From Caballeronia catudaia (GTDB lineage: Bacteria > Pseudomonadota > Gammaproteobacteria > Burkholderiales > Burkholderiaceae), in assembly GCF_001544755.2 (NCBI RefSeq), contig NZ_FCOF02000006.1:1-64000 (forward strand): a stretch of 64,000 bases of DNA, given 5' to 3'. The position numbers were made by a program, and so were the translations under genes. The notes under the pieces were generated by a model that was given only the letters and a program-made list of their open reading frames with translations, made no database searches and was not told the DNA's origin. Of this stretch, positions 1 through 7,070 are shown piece after piece (position 1 is the stretch's first letter; each line of letters begins with the position of its first letter).

Positions 1-74
1 CTTGCCTTCGCTTTCCATGCTTCAAATCTCCCGTTACAGCCAAGATCCGAAGTCTCCTACATTTCCGGGGCGGT

Positions 75-479
75 TCAATTTGCTTCAAGAATGCGTCCTA
101 CGCTGTATCTGAAGGCAAAGCCCTTCGGTTCGCTTAATTTTCTCAGTTGCCGATATACCTGATCGACATCCTGTTCGTCGCCGATGCAGCAAACCTTGTT
201 TCTCGGGTTCGGCTTCGCGTGCAGAAATGGCTGCAACTTTCGCCGCGCGCGCTCGTATGCAGGTTGACTACCAAGCCACTCGAGTATTTCGTTGTCTTGT
301 ATCAGTGCCGTTATCTTTTCAGAAAGCTGCTGCCTAGCGGATTGAATCAATGTCCGCGCCGGAGTCTCATCGTTCGATAAGAAATCAACATCGTAAAACG
401 AGTCCTGAAGGTGCCGTACATGGCACTGCTCGAACCGGTCGAGATAGCCCTGAAAGGCCTGTTGGGTCGGTATCGTCAT
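75..479 (-). CDS. Hypothetical protein, 134 aa, near element edge
   Basis: I do not recognise this protein. The ORF opens with a GTG at 494, but a GAGGGA Shine-Dalgarno-like run lies just upstream of the ATG at 479 (protein begins MTIPTQQAF), so that start is preferred. The product is soluble, with no signal peptide or membrane segment, and is rich in Gln, Arg and Glu. The central part is predicted to be largely helical; two adjacent cysteines (VCCIGDE) sit about 35 residues from the end. It stands alone on the minus strand beside a tandem repeat and a tRNA-like 3' end, which suggests accessory DNA. Function unknown. It reads as coding because it is uninterrupted and well initiated, but no family supports it. 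Confidence 0.5.
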   Translation of the reverse strand: MTIPTQQAFQGYLDRFEQCHVRHLQDSFYDVDFLSNDETPARTLIQSARQQLSEKITALIQDNEILEWLGSQPAYERARRKLQPFLHAKPNPRNKVCCIGDEQDVDQVYRQLRKLSEPKGFAFRYSVGRILEAN

Positions 480-685
480 GCGTCCCTCACGCACAGCCCT
501 ATGGGGAACCGCGCCAGCCGGGTAAGGGTGCCCGGTTTTCGATTGGCCGATCTAGGCGCGGGTTGCTGCTCGTTGTCGTTACGCGGCAACGATTGCGAAG
601 AATTGTAGTTCGGTTCTCGCCGCGCAGGAGTCGGGGAAATCAGGACTCCGTGATGGGAGCCATCAGGGGGGCAGCGCCCCACGTC

Positions 686-709
686 TGGGGGCACATTTGG
701 GGGCACATT
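686..709. repeat. Perfect tandem 12-bp direct repeat
   Basis: The 12-mer TGGGGGCACATT occurs twice in direct succession (686-697 and 698-709). G-rich tandem repeats of this kind are often seen next to tyrosine-integrase attachment sites, where they can act as arm-type binding sites. That role is inferred from pattern memory and not shown here. Confidence 0.6.
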
Positions 710-760
710 TTCAAACGATCGAGGCACAATCCTTACTGGACGGGCGTTATCTGGTAGTGT

Positions 761-781
761 TTCATTCCGGCCCTGGCACCA
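761..781 (+). other. tRNA-like 3' end remnant (possible att core)
   Basis: The 21 bases ending in GGCACCA look like the T-loop, acceptor strand and CCA of a Leu-type tRNA, but they are degenerate. The T-loop is TTCATTC, there is no matching 5' acceptor strand and no cloverleaf can be built upstream. It lies 15 bases before an intrinsic terminator. It could be a decayed tRNA fragment left by integration, or chance. Confidence 0.25.
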
Positions 782-795
782 GGTTTTTTCGAAGA

Positions 796-821
796 AGCCG
801 CTCCTCGTGAGCGGCTTTTTT
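796..821 (+). terminator. Rho-independent terminator
   Basis: An 8-bp perfect stem, AGCCGCTC / GAGCGGCT, with a 5-base loop (CTCGT) is followed by a run of six T. Orientation is plus strand, yet no complete plus-strand gene precedes it in the window. This fits a terminator that once served a tRNA or another gene disrupted to its left. Confidence 0.75.
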
Positions 822-890
822 GTGTTTGGCGGGTGTCTTCGTAGCGTCGTTCAAGGCCTCGCTTAACTAAGAACTCAGCGCGCCGCGCAT

Positions 891-1049
891 TCACTCGGCA
901 CCCGGACGCTGTTCGGCTTCGTCGGGCGACGCCTCTTCAACGCGCGTCCAAAACCAGTCCACGGCGGGTGGTATAACGAACTTGGCAATCGCGCACGCCA
1001 GCACGACAGGCCAATACTCTCTAAAGAATCCCAGCACGAAATTCAGCAT
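891..1049 (-). CDS. Small membrane protein, 52 aa, coupled to upstream gene
   Basis: This small gene overlaps the end of the preceding minus-strand gene by seven bases (ATGCTGA), a typical translational-coupling arrangement. The product starts MLNFVLGFFREYW. One hydrophobic segment spans about residues 12-30, followed by an amphipathic PPAVDWFW stretch and a strongly acidic tail (EEASPDEAEQRPGAE). No family is recognised. A short helix plus an acidic cytoplasmic tail is compatible with a subunit or regulator of the membrane protein encoded just upstream, but that is inference. Confidence 0.5.
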   Translation of the reverse strand: MLNFVLGFFREYWPVVLACAIAKFVIPPAVDWFWTRVEEASPDEAEQRPGAE

Positions 1050-1453
1050 ATTTCCGTCCTCGCCTTGCTTTCATTCAACCCGATTGAAAAAACGTAGTAC
1101 ACCAAAGCGTCACGCAGCGGATGCAAAGGCAAAATCTCTCTGACATCCTGACTAAACGACGCGACGAGCAAGTATATCCACAGAAGCAAGCCAATCAGAG
1201 AGGCGAAAATTCCCATATTCGCGATAAACGTCGCTCGTCTGATTCGTTTTCCCGACGCCCATGAAAATTTGCCGGGCAGCACGGTCAGCGCGATATTGAG
1301 GCTGACGCTGGACGCCACCAGCGAAATCGGAAAGAAGTCGTCCCGTCCGGGCTGTTTCCGCGCCACGCGCAAGATATATTCGATCGCGCCCATGAAGAGC
1401 GGCAGTCCGACGATCAATTGCCGCGCGGTCGTCTCGAAGCCATTCGATTGCAT
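1043..1453 (-). CDS. Hypothetical multi-pass membrane protein
   Basis: The longest ORF begins at a GTG at 1504, but an AAAGG Shine-Dalgarno sequence (1467-1463) sits nine bases before the ATG at 1453 (MQSNGFETT), so that start is preferred; ATGs at 1459 and 1462 are alternatives. The protein (about 136 aa) has hydrophobic stretches near residues 12-28, 45-60 and 75-100, the last being the clearest (GIFASLIGLLLWIYLLVASF), so three membrane segments are likely. A basic loop (SGKRIRRATF) should face the cytoplasm. Its stop codon overlaps the start of the 52-aa membrane protein downstream, so the two are probably co-translated. No known family recognised. Confidence 0.5.
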   Translation of the reverse strand: MQSNGFETTARQLIVGLPLFMGAIEYILRVARKQPGRDDFFPISLVASSVSLNIALTVLPGKFSWASGKRIRRATFIANMGIFASLIGLLLWIYLLVASFSQDVREILPLHPLRDALVYYVFSIGLNESKARTEIC

Positions 1454-1741
1454 CGCCATCATCCTTTGATTCCTGACGCCACTGAATGTCGCCGATGACG
1501 ACACGTGCCGGAAGTCGTCCGAATGGCCAAATTCCCTTCGTCACGCGAATGTGCGCCATCGCGTAGACGCACTTCGGCACGCCGGCAAAAATCGGCCACC
1601 ATTGGCATTCGGAATCCCGGCGCGCGGAGCATCACGGGGATGCTCGTTCGCGCTGCGCCCGCATTCCGGGTTGCTCGGGACTTTCGATGTCGTGAGCCGC
1701 TCACGCAACACATCGGGCCATAACTCCAAGAAGGGGGCGAC

Positions 1742-3409
1742 ATGAATCGACCTGAATACTCGCTGTCGCTCGACGCCGTGATCTGCCGCCGCTGCAGCAC
1801 GGTTTCTCCGATCGAGGAATCTCACTGCCCGTCGTGCGGGGCCGACCGTCAGGGCGCGATTTTCACGAGCAACGCCGATGCAACCGCGGCCGCGCCCATG
1901 CCCGCGCCGCTCGACATCCTCGATCTGAGCGACAGTGGCTGGCTGCAGCGCCTCGTGCGCCGCAAGATGCTGACGACTTATCCGAACTTCGTGGAGCCGG
2001 GCGATCTGCCGGACGCGCAGCAGCGCAAGCCCGCGCGCACAGGCATTGCGGTGCTGCTGGGCAGTGTCGTCGCGAGCATCGCGGCCGGTGGTTATTTCTA
2101 TTCGACACTCGACGGCAATCTCGCTCCGGCGACCGCGGAGCCCGGCATCAGTGCGGCGGGCTCGGTCCACGACGGCGCGTCCGGCGCTGAGCAAGCACCG
2201 CATGCCGCATTGATCCGATCCAGAGCAGACTCGACGACTGCACATACCGGCGCGCCCGCGTCAACCGACGTGCCTAAAGCGAGCCCCGCACCCGAACTAC
2301 AGGCGTCCGCTGCGCGCGAAGTTGCGATCGCAGCGCGCTCGACGATTCAAGCCGCGCCGCCTCCGTCGCGCGCCGAGGCTCAGGTCGCGGCGACGGTGTT
2401 CGCCGCGCCGGCTGTGCCCGCCCCGGCGAACGTGCCTGCGCACGACATCGCGCCATCCGCAGCGATCGTCGCGACGAAGCCCGCGCCGGCCACGACGACG
2501 GGCGCTTCCGTCGTTGCCGCCGCGCCATCGATCAAACAGGCAGCGCCGATCGCGGCATCGGCACAGAGGCCCGAAGCGCGCGAGAGTACGACGCCTCCCG
2601 TCGCAGCGAAGCCGATGACGGCACAAACGCCGCAGGAAAGCGCAACGCCGGCGACGGCAAAACCAGTGACACAAGCATCCGCACAAAATCCGACACCGCG
2701 CGAAAGCACCACGCTGGTCACGGCCTCTCCCCTCATAGGGCAACCGGCGACACAGGCGCCTGCCGTCGCATCGGTACAAAAGCCGGAACCGCTTGCAAAG
2801 CCGATGACGCCAGCACCCGCCGTCGCATCGCAGCAGACAAGCGCCAAAGGCAAGCCGACGACCGCCTCGCTCGAAAAGCCCGCCGCGCCCGCGCCCATAG
2901 CCGAGCCCCTTCCCGCAGCCGTCGCGCACAGTATCGCGGCAGTCCAGCAAGCGCTCGCCGGCCGCGATCTCACGTCCGCGCGCCGTCACATGCGCGGCCT
3001 CTATGCGAGCCTGCCGCGCAGTCCGGAAATCCAGCAGCTTGCGGCCGATTTGTCGCGTCAGGAACGCGCGCGCGACAGCGCGATGGCAAGCGCGCGCTCA
3101 TGCGCCGCCAACAAGGACGCCGCCTGCGCATTGCGTCATGCGCGCCGCGCGGTGGCGCTCGACCCGCGCAACGCGCAGGCGCAGTCGACGCTGCGCCGCG
3201 CGCTCGCCGTGCAAAACGAGACCAACAGCGAGTACTTCCGTCAGGCCAGCGCGATACCGCAGCCGACTCTCCCGGCGATGACCTTCGACGGCCGCTGGAG
3301 CGCCGGCACGCGACACGGTCCGGCGTCCGGCAACAACGACGCGTCGAACGTCACGTTCTTCGGCTGGGGCGTGCCGATCGTCTCCAAAGGCCGCGGCGAC
3401 GCACACTGA
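1742..3409 (+). CDS. Zinc-ribbon, single-TM protein with long Ala/Pro-rich linker
   Basis: Architecture of the 555-residue product: an N-terminal zinc ribbon with paired cysteines C15/C18 and C29/C32 (ICRRC...CPSC); a basic stretch; one membrane helix at about 101-120 (GIAVLLGSVVASIAAGGYFY); a low-complexity Ala/Pro/Thr/Lys region of roughly 270 residues; and a C-terminal helical region with repeat-like Ala/Arg patterns (HARRAVALDPRNAQAQ) resembling a TPR. The ribbon is predicted to be cytoplasmic and the C-terminus periplasmic. The linker would span the periplasm like other Pro-rich envelope proteins. A G-rich run just before the ATG serves as ribosome binding site. Function not assigned; a role in envelope attachment or sensing is only a guess. 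Confidence 0.75.
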   Translation: MNRPEYSLSLDAVICRRCSTVSPIEESHCPSCGADRQGAIFTSNADATAAAPMPAPLDILDLSDSGWLQRLVRRKMLTTYPNFVEPGDLPDAQQRKPARTGIAVLLGSVVASIAAGGYFYSTLDGNLAPATAEPGISAAGSVHDGASGAEQAPHAALIRSRADSTTAHTGAPASTDVPKASPAPELQASAAREVAIAARSTIQAAPPPSRAEAQVAATVFAAPAVPAPANVPAHDIAPSAAIVATKPAPATTTGASVVAAAPSIKQAAPIAASAQRPEARESTTPPVAAKPMTAQTPQESATPATAKPVTQASAQNPTPRESTTLVTASPLIGQPATQAPAVASVQKPEPLAKPMTPAPAVASQQTSAKGKPTTASLEKPAAPAPIAEPLPAAVAHSIAAVQQALAGRDLTSARRHMRGLYASLPRSPEIQQLAADLSRQERARDSAMASARSCAANKDAACALRHARRAVALDPRNAQAQSTLRRALAVQNETNSEYFRQASAIPQPTLPAMTFDGRWSAGTRHGPASGNNDASNVTFFGWGVPIVSKGRGDAH

Positions 3410-3516
3410 AGCACATCGAAACAACTTGCCGGTTGCGAACGGAATAAGCCCTGCGGCCTATCCGTTTAAAGGTGATGAACAAACTGAGGGCGCGCCGCAC
3501 CCGAGGAGTCACCATC

Positions 3517-4611
3517 ATGCAAACCGGATTGTGGAGCCGTCTCGTCGCTTGCGCGGCCGTGGTCGTGAGCTTGACGGGCCTCGCCTCGTGCGGCGGCGGT
3601 TCGGACGGCAACATGCCCGCGCCGACGCGCTTCAAGATGTCGATCGTCGTATCGGACGGCGCCATCCCCGCGCCGCACACGGACCCGAACCTGAAGAACG
3701 GCTGGGGCATCGCGTTCAACCCGGCCGGCTTCGTCTGGGTCGCCAACAACGGCACGCAGACGGCCACGCTCTATGACGGCAACGGCGTCGTGCAATCGCT
3801 CGTCGTGTCGATTCCGCCGTCCGCGGCGGGCCCCGCGAATCCGACCGGCATCGTCTTCAACAATGGGCCGGACCTCACGCTCGCGCGCAACGGCAAATCC
3901 GGCGTGGCGGCATTCCTCTTCGCGGGCGAAGGCGGCTCGATCACCGCGTGGGCGCCGGCGGTCGACAGGACGCATGCGTTCACCGTCGTCGATTCGAGCG
4001 CCTCGGGCGCGATCTACAAGGGACTCGCGATCGCGGCGACCGCATCGGGCGGCCATCGCCTGTATGCGGCCGACTTCCACAACAACAAGATCGATGTGTT
4101 CGACGGGACGTTCACGAAGATCGCCGTGCCCGGCGGCTTCACGGATGCGCAGATTCCCGCGGGCTTCGCGCCCTTCGGCATTCAGGCGATCGGCTCGAAG
4201 ATCTACGTGACCTACGCGAAGCAGGACAGCGACGCCAAGGACAACGTGCCCGGCGCGGGCCAGGGTTTCGTCGACGTGTTCGATCTCGACGGCAATCTCA
4301 TGCTGCGCCTTGCGCCGAACGGGCCGTTGAACGCGCCGTGGGGCGTCGCGCAGGCGCCGGCCAACTTCGGCACCTTCAGCAACTTCATTCTCGTCGGCAA
4401 TTTCGGCGACGGCACGATCAACGCGTTCGACCCGAACACCGGCGCGTCCGTCGGCCAGTTGATGAACACGGACGGCACGCCGCTCGTGCAGCGCGGCTTG
4501 TGGGGCATCGCGTTCGGCAACAACCTGAGCGCGCAGCCCTCCAACACGCTCTTCTTCGCCGCGGGACCAAACGACGAGGCCGACGGCGTGTACGGCCGCA
4601 TCGACATGTAG
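3517..4611 (+). CDS. TIGR03118-type lipoprotein, beta-propeller-like
   Basis: The start is placed at ATG 3517 because a GAGGAG ribosome binding site lies eight bases upstream; an upstream in-frame ATG at 3472 lacks one. The product (364 aa) begins with a signal peptide and lipobox ending LASC, followed by GGGSDGN, so it is probably a lipoprotein. The mature part has the features I associate with the TIGR03118 family: DPNLKNGWGIAFNPAG, VWVANNGTQTATLYDGNG and the closing WGIAFGN repeat. The repeating Trp-Gly-Ile/Val and Asn-Gly strands suggest a beta-propeller fold. Molecular function is unknown for this family. It stands alone, about 100 bases after the zinc-ribbon gene. Confidence 0.8.
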   Translation: MQTGLWSRLVACAAVVVSLTGLASCGGGSDGNMPAPTRFKMSIVVSDGAIPAPHTDPNLKNGWGIAFNPAGFVWVANNGTQTATLYDGNGVVQSLVVSIPPSAAGPANPTGIVFNNGPDLTLARNGKSGVAAFLFAGEGGSITAWAPAVDRTHAFTVVDSSASGAIYKGLAIAATASGGHRLYAADFHNNKIDVFDGTFTKIAVPGGFTDAQIPAGFAPFGIQAIGSKIYVTYAKQDSDAKDNVPGAGQGFVDVFDLDGNLMLRLAPNGPLNAPWGVAQAPANFGTFSNFILVGNFGDGTINAFDPNTGASVGQLMNTDGTPLVQRGLWGIAFGNNLSAQPSNTLFFAAGPNDEADGVYGRIDM

Positions 4612-4770
4612 TGAAGCACGCGTCGCTTTTCCCTGGGCGATGACGCCGGCCTGGACGCCTCCTTGTCCGGCTGCGCATCGCCAGCCTGCGCGCCGTCCGC
4701 TGTATGGATGGCGCTTTTTTGTCCCCGGCGAGCGAAGGGCTGGCGAGCGCCTGCCAAAAGCGCGGCTTGC

Positions 4771-4776
4771 TAGAAT
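4771..4776 (+). promoter_or_regulatory. Possible -10 element for rsuA
   Basis: A TAGAAT hexamer lies 24 bases before the rsuA start codon. No good -35 hexamer is visible at the expected distance, so this is only a weak promoter prediction. Confidence 0.3.
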
Positions 4777-4800
4777 GCGCGCTTCAACTCCGCTCATCCG

Positions 4801-5523
4801 ATGGACCTCGAAACCCTCCTCTTCTCCCAAGGCTTCGGGTCGCGCCGCCAGTGCCGCGGGATCGTCGCCGAAGGCCGTGTGCGCATCGACGGCGAAGCGC
4901 GCGACGATCCGCACGCCGATTTCGCCGTCGCGCCCGGCCTCGAATTCGAAGTCGACGATCATCTCTGGACGTATCGCGAGAAGGCGTATATCGCGCTCAA
5001 CAAGCCGGCGGGCTACGAATGCTCGCGCGATCCGCAGCATCACCTGAGCGTGTTCCATCTGCTGCCGCCGCAATTGGCCGAGCGCGGCGTGCAGGCCGTA
5101 GGCCGGCTCGATCAGGACACGACCGGCCTGCTGCTGCTCTCCGACGACGGCGCGTTCGTTCACGCGTTCACATCGCCCAAGCGCAAGGTGCCGAAGGTTT
5201 ATCTCGCGACCGTGCGTCATCCGCTCGACGACGGACAGCTCGCGAAACTGCGCGAAGGTGTGCTGCTGCACGGCGAAACGAGGCCGAGCGCCGCACTCGC
5301 CGTCGTGCAGCGCGACGAACGTCTGCTCGAACTCACCGTGCTCGAAGGCAAATACCATCAAGTGAAGCGCATGGTCGCGGCCGCCGGCAATCGTGTCGAA
5401 AAGCTGCATCGCGAGCAGGTCGGCGGTTACGCGTTGCCCGACACACTAGCCGAAGGGGCATGGCGGTGGCTCGATGAAACCGATCTCGCCGCTCTGCGCG
5501 GCGAGTCCGACAGGACGCGGTAA
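4801..5523 (+). CDS. rsuA: 16S rRNA pseudouridine synthase RsuA
   Basis: Converts a uridine of 16S rRNA (position 516 in E. coli numbering) to pseudouridine during small-subunit assembly. The 240-residue protein has an N-terminal S4-type RNA-binding domain (MDLETLLFSQGFGSRRQC..., about residues 1-55) followed by the RsuA/RluB/E/F catalytic domain. The catalytic aspartate lies in GRLDQDTTGLLLLSDDG, around residues 101-117. A second family signature, LEGKYHQVKRM, lies near residue 181. Length matches the family. It is a single-gene unit. A second, shorter member of the same superfamily occurs at 39.8 kb. Confidence 0.9.
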   Translation: MDLETLLFSQGFGSRRQCRGIVAEGRVRIDGEARDDPHADFAVAPGLEFEVDDHLWTYREKAYIALNKPAGYECSRDPQHHLSVFHLLPPQLAERGVQAVGRLDQDTTGLLLLSDDGAFVHAFTSPKRKVPKVYLATVRHPLDDGQLAKLREGVLLHGETRPSAALAVVQRDERLLELTVLEGKYHQVKRMVAAAGNRVEKLHREQVGGYALPDTLAEGAWRWLDETDLAALRGESDRTR

Positions 5524-5687
5524 CGCGCCGCGCGCGCGCCGCCGTCCGTAGCGGCGGTCATTGAACATGCAAATCCGTGAAAGCCCCTAATTCCGGGCGC
5601 TGCGGCGCAGCATGCGTTCCGCCGGCCGTCCTCATATACTGGTCTAACGGATACCAAAAATGACTATCAAAAAAGCAGGAGGGCATC

Positions 5688-5864
5688 ATGGTCTCCCACT
5701 CGACCGTTGCGCTGATTGCGTTCGTCGCGCTGAGCGCTGTCCTCATCGGCGTGCTGGCTGCCGTCATGCACGTGCGCCACAAGTATTCGCCTAACCTCAT
5801 CGGCGCATTGATCGGCGCGCTGATGTGCTTCGTCCTGCTCGAAACGATACCGGCGCTGATCTAG
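5688..5864 (+). CDS. Small two-TM membrane protein, 58 aa
   Basis: An uninterrupted ORF with a strong ribosome binding site (AGGAGGG, seven bases before the ATG). The product begins MVSHSTVALIAFVALSAVL and has two hydrophobic helices, about residues 6-27 and 36-53, joined by a short basic loop (HVRHKYSPN). Such tiny hydrophobic proteins are easily missed, but the start signal and composition argue that it is real. Its TAG stop overlaps the stop of the convergent epimerase gene within the palindrome CTAG. A TATACT hexamer at 5635-5640 could be its -10 element. Function unknown. Confidence 0.65.
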   Translation: MVSHSTVALIAFVALSAVLIGVLAAVMHVRHKYSPNLIGALIGALMCFVLLETIPALI

Positions 5865-6997
5865 CGCCGCGCGCCGCTGCGCAGGAAATCGTCGACCGTC
5901 GGATGGCGCAGCACGTAGCCCAGTTCGCGCTTCAGGCGCGCGTTGGAAAGCCGTCGCGATTCGCGCATGAACGAGAGCGTGATCGGCTCGAGTCGCGTTT
6001 GCGCCTCTTTCCGCGTGATGCGCGGCACGCGCGGCAAGCCGTACGCATCGGCCACGCGATCGAAATAATCCGCCATGCGCAGGTCGGTGTCGTCCGATGC
6101 GTTGATCGTGCGCTGCGGACGCCCGCGCCAGAGCGCCCGCACGAGGATCGCGGCGAGATCGTCGGCGTGAATATGATTCGTGTAGACATCGTCGGATTCG
6201 ACGAGCGCCGGCAGCGCCCGCTCGATGCGCGCGAGCGGCAGCCGATTGGCCGCGTAGATTCCCGGAATGCGCGCGATCGACACCCGCCAGCCGCTCGCGA
6301 CGCCCGCCGCGCGCAACTGATTTTCCGCCGATACACGCCGCCGCGCGCGCTCGTTCTCCGGCCGCGCGGGACGCGTCTCGTCGATCCACGCGCCGCCGCA
6401 ATCGCCGTAGACGCCCGTCGTACTCGCATAGACGAAGCGCAGGCCGGGGCGAAAGCTGGCCGCGCGAATGCTGGCCGAGAAAGGGCCGTCGGGTACAATG
6501 AAAGACGTTTTCGCAAACGAACTCGGGCGTTGACCGTGCCGTTTCAAAGGCGCGCCAGGTGCACGCACGGCATCGCGCAGCGCGTGGCGGGCGCGCAGAT
6601 TCGCGGCACGCATATAGCCGCGAGCCAGCCGCTGCGCCATGACCGGCGTTTGCGCCGGACGGGCCGCCGAGTGATGCCGGGCGCGCAACGTGGCGATCAG
6701 CGCACGCGTGCGGCTATCGGCTGCGCCGTCGCGCGGCGGTGGCGCGAGATGCAGCACGCTCGGCGCAACACCGGCAAGACGCCGCAAGCTGGCGCGAACA
6801 TCGAGATCGCCGGGAATGGGCGTTGCGCCCGCCGCACGCAACGCGCTCGCGCGCTCCGGATGATGCGTGAGCGCGATCACGCGAGGCGCCGCGGCGCGCG
6901 CCTGGAGAAGCGGCAGCGCGCGCATGCCGACATCGCCGCATCCGACGATCAGCACGCGCGCGCGGCGCAGGATTCGAGTGGCGATCATGCCGGTCAT
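5861..6997 (-). CDS. NAD(P)-dependent epimerase/dehydratase (SDR, YeeZ-like)
   Basis: Predicted extended SDR of about 378 residues. The N-terminus has the Rossmann glycine motif (VLIVGCGDVG). The motif FVYASTTGVYGD carries the SDR Tyr/Ser region, and NHIHADDLAAILVRAL is typical of the nucleotide-sugar epimerase C-terminal part. The substrate is unknown; YeeZ-type proteins are annotated only as putative epimerases. Compared with what I expect for this family, an Arg/Ala-rich insertion of about 80 residues (roughly 6430-6690) lies between the conserved ALIATL helix and RFVYASTTGVYG. Start chosen at ATG 6997; ATG 6988 is equally possible, and upstream codons lack a ribosome binding site. Divergent from the flavoreductase gene at 7071. 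Confidence 0.7.
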   Translation of the reverse strand: MTGMIATRILRRARVLIVGCGDVGMRALPLLQARAAAPRVIALTHHPERASALRAAGATPIPGDLDVRASLRRLAGVAPSVLHLAPPPRDGAADSRTRALIATLRARHHSAARPAQTPVMAQRLARGYMRAANLRARHALRDAVRAPGAPLKRHGQRPSSFAKTSFIVPDGPFSASIRAASFRPGLRFVYASTTGVYGDCGGAWIDETRPARPENERARRRVSAENQLRAAGVASGWRVSIARIPGIYAANRLPLARIERALPALVESDDVYTNHIHADDLAAILVRALWRGRPQRTINASDDTDLRMADYFDRVADAYGLPRVPRITRKEAQTRLEPITLSFMRESRRLSNARLKRELGYVLRHPTVDDFLRSGARR

Positions 6998-7070
6998 TGT
7001 ATCCGCCGCTTCGGCGAGCGCGCTCGGACGCATCGAGAGACACATTCACCCCATTGCACGACATCGATCT

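Larger units (their letters stand above)
480..890. other. Non-coding stretch at putative island border
   Basis: About 410 bases without a convincing gene. The short ORFs on both strands have no ribosome binding site and read as low-complexity Arg/Pro sequence. It contains a 12-bp tandem repeat (686-709), a tRNA-like 3' end (761-781) and an intrinsic terminator (796-821), listed separately. Together these resemble an attachment-site region, but no integrase lies in the window. Confidence 0.45.

Noticed and set aside
480..790. Full tRNA gene before the terminator at 796
   Set aside because: Only the 3' end resembles a tRNA. No 5' acceptor strand, D-arm or anticodon stem could be built.
1152..1580. 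Minus-strand ORF reading MPKCVYAMAHIRVTK..., overlapping the hypothetical membrane protein
   Set aside because: The first 45 residues look plausible, but the frame then overlaps the better-supported membrane gene and turns into Arg-rich shadow sequence. No start signal supports it.
1541..2245. Long antisense ORF opposite the zinc-ribbon gene and its upstream region
   Set aside because: Arg/Ala-rich shadow of high-GC coding sequence. No ribosome binding site and no domain.
3466..5409. 647-aa antisense ORF over the lipoprotein and rsuA
   Set aside because: Shadow ORF in GC-rich DNA: low complexity, His/Arg-rich, and opposite two solid genes.
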